Assembly: GCF_901000735.1 (NCBI RefSeq)
Contig: NC_081545.1
Location: 31,295,968 to 31,359,967 of the forward strand
Length of the DNA stretch: 64,000 bases
Source of the DNA: Corylus avellana
Taxonomy: Eukaryota; Streptophyta; Magnoliopsida; Fagales; Betulaceae
Reading direction: 5' to 3'
In this document: positions 13,240 to 25,875 of the stretch, piece by piece
Position numbering within the stretch: the stretch's first letter is position 1
Layout: each line of letters begins with the position of its first letter
Program-made: the position numbers and the translations under genes
The notes under the pieces: model-generated
What the model saw: the letters and a program-made list of their open reading frames with translations, nothing else
The model's database searches: none
Told to the model about the DNA's origin: nothing

Positions 13240-13960
13240 TGATCACGACATTTCTCCATCACAAGTTCATGGTGCTTTCAATGAGTCATTCATATTCGAA
13301 GTCTTCAGCTTCATTGTCAGTATGCTCATCTTCAATGATCATATTATATAAAATTATGCATGCCATCATAATGTTTTTGAGTGTTTCAAGGTGAAAATTT
13401 GTGTAGATCCATGCACTATTGCAAGGTGTGCTTAAAGCATTCCAAAGGGCAAAGGCATACTCCACACATTTCCTTGTTGACTCTTGTTTTTTACCAATAT
13501 GTTTTCTCTTATTTCATTGTGGAGATAAAATTGTTTACACAAATATTGCTCATTGCGTATATATGTCATCAATTAGGTAGTACCTCATTGTGTAGTTATG
13601 ACCATTTAGTATATAGTTGACAATTGGAGCACACCCTTGACCGTGGTCATCAAATATAGAAGACATTTCTAACACCTTTATATCATTACGAGACCAATAT
13701 ATATATGACATATCTGAAGATCATATAAAATTATTGTTTTCAAAATAATAGTTGGTTCGTGAATATGATTATAATACATACCTTGCCACGAAGATGTACA
13801 AATTTTCCATTTTCAGTGCATGCAACGAATGATAATATCCAATGCGCTTGAAAATCCGCTAGCATTCTACCAATGTATTTATTGTTGGGCCGGTGACCTT
13901 AAGTATTATTAAGAAGTAACTAAAACTACTGCTTTAACAAACATTTTTAGACTCACTACT
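13240..13960 (-). pseudogene. PIF/Harbinger transposase remnant
   Basis: Read on minus from about 13700, broken frames give family phrases in order: RNDIKVLEMSSIF, GCAPIVNYILNGHNYTMRYY, NKRKHIGKKQESTRKCVEYAF, then IMMACIILYNMIIEDEH and a stop near 13288. These match the DDE-superfamily (DDE_Tnp_4) plant transposase C-terminus, including the HNMIxEDE block, here YNMIIEDE. Internal stops and at least one frameshift show it is dead. Terminal inverted repeats and the 3-bp duplication were not located. Confidence 0.8.
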
Positions 13961-14798
13961 GCTATCATTTTTCCAATTCATTCATCTATAAAATCAGTCA
14001 TAACACCATATGCAAACATCTTAAGTACGATGGTAATATTTTGAAATGAAGAAAAATCAAACATTCTAGAACCATGTATTCCTTAGACAAAATGAGTATA
14101 TGTGTTTGATTGGTTTTAGTGAAAATGTTTTGTGGGGAAAAGTGAAAAAATAGCAAACAGGGCCAATAAGGTCCGTGAGCTTCCATCATAGATTGAATAC
14201 AAAGAAAAAGAGAACGACTCATATGAAACCTACTTTGAAAATATTTGTAAGAAAATATTGGTGGTTCAGCAAAATAGTTGGGGAAAGACTTTTTTTTTTT
14301 TTTTGTTGAGAAAAGTTGGGGAAAGACTTGTGTGGCCTTGTAAGTGACTTAGAAAGACCATTTAATGTTGATCATTCTTTTTCCATAACCTAACAAGTTT
14401 TGTATTTATCTCAAACTTTTCACCTGACTCAATAACAAGCATTTTAATAAAAAGAGAGCGAGACATGGAGAAATTTTTTTATTTTTTTTTGAATTGAAAA
14501 AGAAACTTGTGTAAAGGTAAATGAATATTGGAGGGTACATGAATGGTCTTATTTATACCCAAAAAATATGTTAAATGACCGTGGGAATAATTTGACCATC
14601 GGAATAAATCGTAAAGTAAGAACATGAAAAAAATAAAAAATATTTAGAGAGTTTTTTTTTTGTTAAAAAAAAACAAATTAAATCTCATTTATTAATAAAT
14701 AAACATAAAGCTCAAATAACACATAGCAAAGCTCTAAAACAACTATAGCTGAAACTACGAAGTTACAAGCGTCAAAGATGACGTGTTACATTAGAGAG

Positions 14799-14905
14799 TT
14801 TTTTTTTTTTTTTAACATGTAAACACAAGGGAAGAAGAGAGGAGATTTGAACTAGTAATTTTTGTTTCATTAAGCGTGGTCCGATTGAGCTACTTTGGGA
14901 ACTAT
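14799..14905 (-). mobile_element. tRNA-derived SINE, copy 1
   Basis: On minus the element starts GTTCCCAAAGTAGCTCAATC (A-box-like), continues to AGTTCAAATCTCC (B-box-like), and ends in a T-run on plus (a poly(A) tail). Flanks ATTAGAGAG (14790-14798) and ATTAGAAAG (14906-14914) form a target duplication with one mismatch. It belongs to the same family as the copies at 31246 and 36795. Confidence 0.8.
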
Positions 14906-15029
14906 ATTAGAAAGTTTAATCAGGCACATAAGCTAAAAAAAAAAAAATTATAATCGAATTTTAGCTTAAAAAAAAGAAAAAAGAAAAAAAAAAGCAGTCC
15001 ACCAACAGCGCTTTATTGTTCTTTGTATA

Positions 15030-16395
15030 AGGAATATAAAATATGTAAATTATTCATTAATTAAACAAAGTAAGATTAGATTCCTTCACCCACCGGCAGA
15101 GAAAGGAAGAGAGAGAGAGATAGAGGGAGGCTTTTAATTCCGCGCTTTCTCAGTTTTTCTCGCGGAAAAATCCAAGCGCACGCACAAAAACACACAAAAC
15201 CCATATTTAGTATCCGATTGCCGAATCATCTAATCCAGTCCAAGCCACCAAATTTCGGTGTTCCTGGATTATCTGTCTCTGTCTTCCCAAAAAAAACATA
15301 TAAAACGGAAAAAGAGCAATATCTTCTTCTACCTCCAGTCAGCTTCCTGAAGGTACTTCTCTGTCGTTCTCTCTCATCGATTCATCTCTCTCTGCGATTT
15401 TGTTCGATTCTTTTCGTTTTGATTGTAATTGAACCTTCCGATTACTGTAAAATATGATAATCTCAAATGGGTTTCTCTTATTTTGTCAGTTTTGTGTGTA
15501 TCTCGGGTTGATCATCATTTTTTGATAGAAACTTTCCTAGGTTTTCAATGCAATTTAATTTTTTTGATCAGAAGCTTGTATTTTTATTAATGCGTGTGTT
15601 TGGCTTAATTGTATGCCTTCTGATTGTTCAATAATCATGATAATCATCTTTGTTATTGAGTGGATTTTCCTGTTGGTTGATTTGTTACCATTCCTTGCCA
15701 CTAAAGGAAAGAACCGTTAAATTCGAAGGGAAGCATGAGCAAAATTGTTAACTTTTGGCAGAAAAATTTTTACTTTTTGTTAAACTTAATGGTAATTACT
15801 TCTCAAACTTGTCAGTTGTTTTTCCCCTTTTAAATTATAAATTTTGTATCGATGGTTAATTGGTTCGTGGCATTACAGCTGCAATTGAACACCCGAAGTG
15901 TTTTTTGAAAAAAAATAAAAAAAAATAAAGCAGAATATGATGGGGATAATTGGATTATTCTAAGAATTGTGAGCTCTGATTTCATGATTGGTGATTGACT
16001 TCTGGGTTTTGGAAATGGGTATTACTTATATTGGCTCATCAATTTGGTTCGAAAACAGCCTTTTCAGCTCTTTCTGTTTCTTTATCTTTAACATAATTAC
16101 TTAACGTAATTATTTATTTTTCTACAGGTGACGAAAATTATAGCCATAAGTTACCCAGAAAAACTACTAAGGCATATTTGTAATTTTTACATATAAGAGG
16201 GAGGGTACTGGTTTGTGGAGCTGCAGGACTTCTGCGAGCTGAGCGTCCTCTCTCGTTATTTGTTTATCAAAGTAGAATTATTGCTAGAAAAGCCTTTTCT
16301 TCGATGCATACATGTAGTACAATTGATTTCTGTCGATGAGTTTGGAAGTTGCTGTGGAGGGTTTTAAGTGAAAGAAAGAGATTGCAGCTGACATA
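15030..16395 (+). promoter_or_regulatory. Promoter, 5' UTR and leader intron of the RING gene
   Basis: A TATAAA lies near 15035 and a GA-rich stretch at 15108-15125, typical of plant 5' leaders. A likely 5'-UTR exon ends at the donor CTGAAG|GTACTT (15352/15353). A matching acceptor TTCTACAG ends at 16127, leaving a 775-bp T-rich leader intron and a second leader exon that runs into the ATG at 16396. The transcription start is inferred only. Confidence 0.5.
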
Positions 16396-19300
16396 ATGGG
16401 TGCTGTCTGTTGCTGTTTGAATGCTGAGAGTTTCGAAGATTATGTGAATCCAACTAGTTCTGTGTATAGGAACTGTATATGTCTGAATTGCTTTGTTCAG
16501 AATCTCTTAAATGTGGTACGCATCTATGGTTCCTGTTACTTTCTTTTCTTGCTGAAAGCTGTCTTTTTACACAAGTGATATCTATTTGAATCACAAATTT
16601 TACATCGGCCCTTTCTGTTATGATTCTTTTACTTAATTCAGCATTTTTCTTCTATGGCTATATTGTGCTGTCGGAATCTTTAAGTTTGTTCTCATATTCT
16701 CAGACCTAAGAGCTCTATGTGCAAGCATGAGTCTGCACGCATATTTTCAATTTTTTTTTTTACAAAATTATGTATACCAAAGATTATTTCCAATGGTGGC
16801 ACCACATGAGGAATGTGTTGCTTTTACTGCACTAGTTTTGGTGCTTGCATGCTTTAAAGTCTCCGACAAATCTATCATGCAAAGACTGAGATACAAATGG
16901 TGAGGAGTGTTGCCGATAGCAAAGAGGATTTCGCAGTATTAAAAAGCAATGTTAGTGCTTCAATGTACTTATTAAGTTCTTATTTTACAACTTAGCTTTT
17001 AAATAACTATTCTTGTACTGAAATACGAGTCTGCTGCAGTTAGATGAGCTTGTCGCTTTATGTAGGCTGCTTGGTCTGCTAATCACTTGTCCTAGGGAAA
17101 TATTTGTTGTTTCACCCCCCACGTTCTGTCCTGTTTTTGCATCCAAAACTGATGCAGTGGCTGCCTGTTTGTTTGAAGAAACCTATGCAAAGGTTGAAAG
17201 AAATCAAGACCTGTTAAAGTTTACTTCTCATTTTTTAGTTTAGGAATGTTCACCAGCATTTTTTTAATCTGGGTTTGTATGTCAAGCTTATTTTAGTACT
17301 CATTCATTGTGAAGCACATATGAGCCTAAGTCAATCACTAAGATATTGATGTTTATGATGATTAGCTTAAGCATGTAAGCACATATTTTTCTTTTAACTC
17401 TTTGGTTCTTCTCATTTTTTGTAGTATTCATCACTATTTAGAAGAGGGGAAATGCATTCCATCTCTTCATCTATTCAGGGGGCGGCATCTATGACTTCTG
17501 CTGCATCACTAGACAACTCTCTGTCTGACATGTATCGCTCTCCTCCAAGGCCTTTGCCTTATGATGCTGACCCCAGATATTTCCGCTTGCAGCGGGATGG
17601 ACTGGTTTCAAGACGTGAGAAGGGTTCAAGTCATTCACATGAGGAGACAGAACCTCTTAGAGGTGATGTTGATGCAGATCCAGAATCTTTAAATTCAGGA
17701 GACAAATGGAATGAATCTGCATGTGAAGATGGATCAAAAGAATACCGTTCTAAGTCCTCACTTAAGCTCTCATCGGCGAAAACTGCAACTGGAGTTGTGA
17801 ATATTTATACATCATCAGAAGAGGAGGATGTTTGTCCTACCTGTCTTGAAGGTAAAGTTTTTTTCTTAAGTTATTTTGATAATTCAGATTGTGGGGAACT
17901 TATTATATTGTAGCACCTTACCTGTAAATGTCTTAGATATTGATTGGTAATTGGCACTGACATATCTTCACACGTGCTAGGGCTAGATTGGGCACACATT
18001 TTTTTGTTGTTATATATTTTCTTTGATGCCTTTCTGCAGAAGCAATTTTTTGTGGAATTCACACGGGTTAAACAAGTGCTGTTTTAAGTTATTTTTATAT
18101 ATTTGCTGGGAACTTGAGTCTTTCATTATTCGCTTATCAATAAAAACAAATATTCTCACTTTTCCTAGTTTAAGAATATTCGACGCATGTATCTTAAAAA
18201 TTGCTGAAAAACTGGATCTTCGTGGTCAAGAATGGAAAGAGAGCTATGTTCAATTAATTACAAGCAATAAACCAAAAGAAATAACTGTATTGGAAGCAAT
18301 TATACTTTTGAAAATTCAAGTACTAAGATTTTAAAAAGTTTTCTCTATTGCATAGAAATTTTTTAACCCTTTAGAGCTTTACATGTTGTCCCAATCCATG
18401 TTTTAGATGACAGAAGCAGAATTTTCTCAACAGCTTGACCAATAAGGATAACTTTCTGTTGGAGGTTCAAGCTAAGATATGCTTAATAGATGTCAAATAT
18501 TTTATGCAGTTTACTTCTTTCTCCATATTTCTTTGCGTTTTACTAAATGGGGCTTGAAGGTGGGAGGCAAAGCTCTGTTGATTGCAAAGCAGTATTTGAT
18601 CAAGAGTCTACCTTAGTAAGGACATAGGGCATATAAGCCAATCTGGAATTCCTGAGCAGCATTTTGTGCATTTGTGATTGTTACAATCAATAGGTCTCAT
18701 CTTTCGAAGATGTACTCTTATGGAGTATGGCTTTTGATGTATAAGTTCTCACGGTTTTAAACTCACATTTGGTGCACAGAATATACTTCGGAGAACCCCA
18801 AGATAATGACCAAATGCTCTCATCATTTTCACCTTGGTTGCATTTATGAATGGATGGAGAGAAGTGAAAGCTGTCCAGTTTGTGGCAAGGTAACTTTTTC
18901 TCGTATGTATATTTTTTCATTATACATGCACACACATGAACCCCTTATCCCCTCCCCCAAGAAAAAAAATTGCGCACGTACACACATAAATATACGCCTA
19001 TCTTCATACATATACATATATTTGTATATACTCACATGAACAATTTATGTATCTATGCGCATGTGTGTGTGTGAGTGTTTATTTATATAGAGCAAGGCAT
19101 TCATAATCAGTATAATGCCAAAAGAACTTTTAGTGAAGGTTTGTTTCCCCACTGGCCACAAATGTCCTTGGTTTTGGATAAATGTTGTTTCTTTGTAGAA
19201 TATGCATATTTCTTTCTTCATTTCTGAACATGATTTTTCAACAAATGGAACAAGATAATTACTCCTATTCTAAATCAGATTGAATGTTATCTCTAGAAAT

Positions 19301-20443
19301 ATAGATTTAGGCATATCTTGTCACATCAGTTCCCTTTCTTTGTTGGCATAGAACGTAGATTTTAATCGACAAGAACAATGTTGCTTTGTCAATTCTGTTT
19401 AGATCTGTCTTATTAATATACATGGCTTTTGTGGATGGACATGTACTTCAACTGCTTCTATAACACTTTGGCTGCTGATCTCATTCCATCACGTCAAGGA
19501 AAATAAGGTTATCTTGTTCCACGCCTTGTGGAAATGGTAGTTAGAAAATTTGTTGAACAATCAATATGAGAATTTTTTTTTTCTTTTTAATTGGTCTACA
19601 CACGCACTTAGTGGGTTCTTGCATAACCTCATCCTCCATCCCACTCTTATAAAGGGCAGAAATGTCATTTGAGTTGCTAAAATTGCATGATGTTCATTTT
19701 TTTTTTGTGTGTGTATGCATGGTGATGTAAATTCTCTTTTTGGTATTTATTTAAAAGGAAGTGGTATGCGAAACAATTGTTAGAGTGATCTTTTTAAATT
19801 TTTTTTAATGATTTTTCACATAGTTGAGTTTATGATTTCATTCTTTAAAACATTAAATAGTGGTCCCAAAATGCCAAGTATTATCCAAGATTCAAAATCC
19901 AAGTGATAATGAATCCCACCACCATTTGTACCAATGCATCTTGAAAATTGTTATTGGTTTATAGGATGGACAGATATTTTGTAGGTTGTTTGGATAAAAT
20001 AGTTCTTGTGAGGATCATTTTGTAATTTTTCCAGAAAAGAAAGGAAAAAATGAATAAGAGAACAACCAGAACACAAGGTAGTCAATTTGCTGAGCTGATG
20101 TGTGTCTTTAATGTAGCTATCCTACATATTTTATGTAGTTAACGAGTGGTCTTTGAAGGAAAGCAGTCAAGGTGTCATGCTCATGCGACCTTATTTTTTA
20201 TTGATACATAGAGGTTCNNNNNNNNNNNNNNNNNNNNNNNNNNNNNNNNNNNNNNNNNNNNNNNNNNNNNNNNNNNNNNNNNNNNNNNNNNNNNNNNNNN
20301 NNNNNNNNNNNNNNNNNAAAAAAAAACCTGTGTCTAAAGTTTTGTTTGTTATGGATGTTGTTGCCTGAAAATCTCTACTTATTCTGACTTACCATTTATT
20401 TGGTTGGCTTCTCTAGGTGATGGTCTTCGATGAAACAACGTAA
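16396..20443 (+). CDS. RING-H2 E3 ubiquitin ligase, At3g02290-like
   Basis: Four coding exons (16396-16515, 17425-17851, 18780-18889, 20417-20443) join in frame to a 227-residue protein. The C-terminal RING-H2 finger has a complete zinc ligand set: C177, C180, C195, H197, H200, C203, C214, C217. It should bind an E2 enzyme and act as a ubiquitin ligase. The N-terminus MGAVCCC offers a myristoylation-type Gly2 and a Cys cluster for palmitoylation, suggesting membrane attachment (inference). The middle is Ser-rich and probably disordered, with RSPPRPLPYD conserved in the family. Substrates are unknown. The last exon codes for only eight residues plus the stop. Intron 3 contains the 100-N assembly gap. 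It is divergent from AUG5 and convergent with the DsbA-like gene. Confidence 0.95.
20218..20317. other. Assembly gap (100 N)
   Basis: Exactly 100 undetermined bases in intron 3 of the RING gene, a conventional scaffold-gap size, so the true length is unknown. The right side resumes in an A-run, suggesting a homopolymer or repeat broke the assembly. Exons on both sides are intact. Confidence 0.98.
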
Positions 20444-22357
20444 TCTTGATTGAAAGGATTGCGTTGTGGAGGAAGCAAGCAAGCAAGCAAAACAGAGGAG
20501 AGAAAACCAAAAGTTAGTCATTGTGAATACCGCAGCTCAAGGGGTTTGTTGTCCATAGCAAATTTTAAAAAACTGTTCTCATATCCATTGCTGTGAGTAC
20601 ATTCTGTTCGAAATGTTCTTTATTCCTCCTCCCCCGTTTCTAATTGAAAAAGGCTTGCAATTTATAGTTGAAATATGTCTATAATTTCCTCAAAATAGTA
20701 TTGTACAGTCTCGTGAATGTCCTGAGGAGAAGCATTTGGACTGCCGCTATGGTGTATAGCTTTTGTTTTTTCAGTAACTTTTGGCTTTAATGCATTGTTG
20801 GTTCCAACTTGTAGTTATCTAATGAGTCAAGCTTGAAGAGAGATTTGGGTTTAATTACTAAAGAAACATGCTCAAGGGGAGGGACACAAATTTGTTTGTG
20901 CATGGCTGTGAGTGAGAGAGGGAGTCCTTGAAATAATGATTATAATTTGTAGAGAAAAAGAGAGGCTGAACTGCTTGTATAAATATTCATTATACATTGA
21001 ATATTTGCCTGGGTGATGTGCATATGCTTTCCTTTGTCGTGTTGGGCTTCTATTTGTAACTTATTCTCCTATGTACTGATTCCTGTGCTCTAAAAGAACA
21101 GCTGTGGAACATGTAATACTTATTATCCAATTATGGTCCCCAACATAAACTTTTGTTTGTCAAGTTACCTCACCAATATTCTAGAAGAAAAAGGTATTTT
21201 CATCATAGGACAAATGCTATCCTGCTGGCTGCTAGCACTACATTAACTTTCCTTGCCGCCCCATGGGGCTCACGAGCCCACCTTGTGTGGTAAATAGTTG
21301 CGTGTGTTGATGGACCAACAGGGTCACACAGAAAAAGGTAGCACGTCTATGATGTAACCCTCCAAAAACCCATCAAAACATTCCCTAAGCTTCCGTAGGC
21401 ATTGAAGCTTACCTTTATCGCTTTTCTTATTAACCAAAAAAACTCTTTTCTCTCTCTCTCTTTCTTTTGGCTGACGAAGATTGATGAATGACCGAGATTA
21501 ATCAACAACTTAGTTCTCATGTTTCCACCAGTGAAGACTGATGAAGACCGATGAACAATGAGATTGATTCAGATTCACCCCTAACAACTGGAGCCCACAA
21601 AGAGTATTTTGACAGCTTCGGCTCTGATGGTGACGACAGCGTCAATATCATCATTAGCGTTTTTGTTGCAATGGTGATGACATTGTCGCGGATGGTCGAA
21701 TTTTTGGATCTCTAAGAAGATGGCTTCCTCCCTAGTCGCGAAGGTGATATAGCGAAAGGCTACGATTATGGCTTCTCCGATCATAGAGGTGATCTTTGCC
21801 GTCGTTATTGTTGTGGAGTTTGATAGGGGCGTGGGCCGGATAGTGGAGTTTGATAGGGGCGTGGGCCGGATAATGGAATGGATCTTTTGGTTTGTTTTCT
21901 AAACTGATATGGATTTTGCTGGTCTTAGATAAAGAATAAAGAAAAAATAAAAAAGAGAAAAAAAAAATATTTAAATGATATAGAAAAAGATTATAAAGAA
22001 GCTAATGTAGAGTAAATTTGAATAAGAAATCAAAAAGTAGTTTTACTCCAACCTTTTTCATTAAAGAATGTCAACCTGGGGAAGAAAAGGAGGAGGCGAG
22101 CGAGGGGTTTCCTCTTTTTCTCTTCATATTCCCAACCAATTAAACATGCATGCACATCATTTATAAATACAGATATTATTAAAACACTTATTCACACCAG
22201 TATAAATATACACGTCACAGCATCATCTGTAAACATAAGGCTTAAAGAGGAAACAGTAAGTCAACAAGACACATCATAATATTAGAACAGGCAAAGATGT
22301 TGCCTTCTTTTTAACAACTGAAATAGAAGCTTTAATAGTTTAATGTGTGGAGTTTTC
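20444..22357. other. Convergent intergenic region, RING 3' UTR to DsbA-like 3' end
   Basis: About the first 600 bases are probably the RING 3' UTR. The rest has no supported gene. A perfect 30-bp tandem duplication (unit starting GTGGAGTTTGATAGGGGC) occupies 21813-21872. A CT-rich run lies at 21447-21465. Short open frames here lack family resemblance. Confidence 0.6.
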
Positions 22358-25300
22358 TCAATTGGTGACTACTTCAAAAGCTCTCAGGAAGACCTCAGGG
22401 GGTTGGGCACCACTCAGCTTCTGGATTCCATTGATCTGTTAAAGAAACCAATGGGATGAATGCACTTGCTTTGGTAATTATACAGACAAATTAAATCATA
22501 AAATTGGGACTTTTTTATTTTTTTATCACCCACCACAAAATATGGGACTCCTGTAATGTTTGCCGAGTACTTATCGAGTTCCTCCTTAACCTTGGCAGAC
22601 ACAAGGAGCAAAGGTCAGTGCTATAAAAACATCAAAAGAGAACTTGTGGCGTGCTCTTTTGCCACTAGGTTTAGCACTTTTTCAGCCTGCTTGGCAACAA
22701 ATTGGAGCATAAGAATTAGCACAGAAAAAAACCTCTTTTAACCCATTGTTGGGGTCTTGAAGAAACTCCGCTGCCCCTTCTATCCCAACCTTTTTCGCAG
22801 ATTCCACGAGAAATTCCCTGCAAGTATTGCCGTTTGTAATTATATGATGTAAGATGTGCTGCAATCAACTCAAACTTGATCCGTACAAAACAAGTAAACA
22901 AACATATGCCTGTTTAGCACGAGGATGTTAACCCCCTGGGTTACCTTGCTGAGGAACACACCATGCCAAAGAAATTAGGTTAAGTGATAGCAAGGGTATT
23001 GTTACAAGAATTCAAACGGATCGGGTCATTCCTCTCAACAGGGAAATAAGCAAGATCTAAAAAGTTACCAAAACCAAACTTACTGGTCACCAATGTATTT
23101 TCCTTGAGTGAAGTAGCCTAGGGACAGCTCCTCCATAAGATTATGTTGCTTATCAAGACCCTGTTGCCCAGCAAAATACATAAGCCTGTGGCTGTCTAGA
23201 GTATTTCCCCTGTGCATATTTAAGACAATGTTAGTGAAATCTCGATTAGCTTAAGGTCCTCTTCAGAGCTTTCCTCACTGATATAAAGTTGTCCATAGAT
23301 GAATTTTTAAAGCCATTCTTTAAGCTTACGTGAGTCCCGACAGGTTATATTCCAGTCCATGGCTCTTAAAAACCTGAAATTTTCAAAGTAGTTATAATTA
23401 CTTATTGTGTACAACGACCAGCCAAATTAAAGTACATACAAACCAATAACATGATTAAGTATGTAGAAAGGTGATTCGGAGAATTGTTGGAAAACCTCTG
23501 ACATCCGAGCTTCCAACCTCTCAGATTGAGATCCAAATTTTGTCCTGTAATACTCTTTCTTATTGATGCCTTCTTTAGGGGCAGAAGGATTAAGTTGAAA
23601 TGGATGCCATCTAACCTGCAAATTTAGTTGATAAAAGATTGGAGGGAAATGCTAAACATGCACACACACACATAGAGAGAGAAAGAGAGAGAACCTCAAA
23701 GCCATATTGATCCTTAGATGCAGCAGCTATAGCTTTGTCAAGATTTCTTTTGCCCACAAAGCACCATGGGCACACAGTGTCCGAGCTGATATCAATTTTA
23801 ATCAGCTTTTTCTCAGTACTGTTTCCAACAGACTGAGACATGATCCCTTTGTATCTGCAAGGTTTCTGAAACATAACCGTCGAGTCAGATTCGAATCCAG
23901 TGAAGTACAAAGTTTTTCTTCTTCACATCTTATAACTCAAGATACTCAACACCTTCTACTAGAGAGTTATCAAATGAATAACCCTGCATTATGGTATATG
24001 TTCTCTTGAATTGGCATTCCTGGATCAAAATAATGCCATGGGTATTATTCAATGTATTAGCCTTTTATCTCTCACACATCCAAATTTTAACCAGTTGAGG
24101 TTGGTCAATAGATCCTGCCCATCCAGCTGAAGCAAGGGCAATTTTTTTAGTGTGCTATGTGTTTGTCCCTATGTAAATTACTAGTGCTGGTACTAATACT
24201 TCTGTTCTAAATTCACCAACTTCTAAGGGGTCTTGGTGAACTGCCTGGAGAACAGGACTTAGGGCTCATTTGGTTGTGTTTGGAAGATTAAAAAGCGCTG
24301 TTAGCACCTAGAAAGCTCTTTCAAAGCAAAAAATGTCCATTTGGTAAAAAAATTTAAAGCACTTTTGTGCTCCCAAAAATCCCAAAACTGCATTTCAAGG
24401 AAAGCCTAAAATTGTTGTTTTTTTTTTTCACTTTAAATGTCATTTTTGTCCTTTCCTATTTCTAAAGACACTTTTTTTTTTAAAAAAAAAAATTTGTTAT
24501 CAAACAAGTGTAATAACTTCAAAACACTTTAGACATATAGTTACCGAACAGATAAACAACTTTTTGATAAAGCTCTACTAACAAAAGCGCTATTACCTAC
24601 AACAATCCAAACAGGCACTTAGTTATTCAAATGACCACTTAAAGTCTCCTCATTATCCCAAAGGCTTAAGCTAATAGGAATGAGTGAATTTAATATTTTA
24701 ACACTCCCCCTCAATATCAATAAGTAAAGTCCAACACATACAATATTTAACTGAAATGGTGAGTAACTTACGAAATGAGGGTTCATCAAGACCATTGTTA
24801 TGATACATATTGAATTATTTCAAAAACTTAAGCTAATAGAAAATGATGAATTTAGTTATTTAATTAAGATTTTAACACTCCCCACGTGTGGGACCAGACA
24901 AGATGTGATATATTTTAATTAAAAATGGAGAGTAAGTTGTAGAACTAAGGCTTTGAATTTAATCACTTAATTAATATTCTAATACTTTCTCTTGAAATAA
25001 AATCTAAGAATGAAGCAGGAGGTTGCATTGCTCAGACAATTGTTCTATATGAAAAGACCTTCCTGTGAAAATTGACTAAAACCTTCGAACAACCCTTGTC
25101 GAATCACAGTATTCTAATAAGATTTTCCAACATAGTAAAAGGAAGAAAAGATCATCAAAGTTTTATCGTCAACAAAGAAATTAAAAGCTAACCCGGAATA
25201 TCCATTAGGAGATTTCATAAGGCAGGGTCATCAAATTCACAACTTTATAATGGTTTTAGACTTTTCATTCACATTCTTTCTTTCAAGCACCCCCACAAAT

Positions 25301-25672
25301 ATAGAAAAAGAAGTAAAGAGAAAAAAACATGGCAATCGGAAATGGTTTTTCTTCGACCCATGAAACAACATACACAGCAACTCCAGGAATTTCACCCATA
25401 TAACAAAAAACAATTCTTTTTAAAGGTTGAGAGTAAACACCGAAGTTATTAAGAAACGAAACAAAAATGGCAGAATTTCAGCCAAAGCAACATACAGTTT
25501 ACAATTAAGGCAGAAGAAATTAAAAGGGTATAAATAATTATACATTAAAAAACAAAAAAAGGAATAAAATTACAAGAATCAGAGACTGGTTATGTGGGTC
25601 AGTTTGGGAAGGAAGAGAAATCACCTGGAAGAGATGGGAAGCTGGGGCTTTGTGGAGAGACACCAAACGCAT
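22358..25672 (-). CDS. DsbA/FrnE-like thioredoxin-fold oxidoreductase, At5g38900-like
   Basis: Eight exons on minus (25672-25625, 23865-23695, 23615-23496, 23373-23330, 23209-23084, 22817-22733, 22590-22534, 22435-22358) join to 242 residues. The protein has a DSBA-like domain with the redox motif CPWC (SSDTVCPWCFVG) and the thioredoxin-fold cis-proline loop TGVPYF. Conserved blocks include VRWHPFQLNPSAPKEG, LDSHRLMYFAGQQ, GYFTQGKYIGD and KLSGAQPPE. The family resembles 2-hydroxychromene-2-carboxylate isomerases and bacterial FrnE; the plant substrate is not known. The start is uncertain. An upstream exon supplies ATG at 25672 and splices in frame, adding 24 residues (MRLVSLHKAPASHLF...) before the internal ATG at 23841, which aligns with the usual start. 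The longer form may carry a targeting peptide; the shorter (218 aa) would be cytosolic. The 5' end is divergent from the RCC1 gene. Confidence 0.93.
24264..24610. mobile_element. MITE-like element (hAT-type?) in intron 1 of the DsbA-like gene
   Basis: The ends form a short imperfect inverted repeat: GGCTCATTTGG on the left against the complement of CCAAACAGGC on the right. Both ends are bordered by ACTTAG, extending to GGACTTAG / GCACTTAG, a possible 8-bp duplication with one mismatch. The interior is AT-rich and non-coding. The class assignment is tentative. Confidence 0.5.
24630..24990 (-). mobile_element. Degenerate TRIM family A copies
   Basis: Three LTR-like blocks resembling the family A LTR at 3803-3879 recur on the same strand: around 24650-24703, 24805-24876 and 24950-24985. 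Shared words include GCTTAAGCTAATAGGAA, GATGAATTTA and TTAATATTTTAACA. Between the first two, TTATGATACAT resembles a decayed primer site. No clear target duplication remains. The element lies in intron 1 of the DsbA-like gene. Confidence 0.6.
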
Positions 25673-25829
25673 TTCCAGTAGCTGTTAAACGCGGGAACTT
25701 ATAACTGAGGGCCGTTTCGATTCGACATATCAACTACCACACCTACCCCCACTTCCCCAAAAAAAAAAGAACGAAAATACTGCGTCAACGGGCTTAATTG
25801 TATTTTGCTTTTTATATTTTAATTAAAAT

Positions 25830-25875
<46 letters not shown>

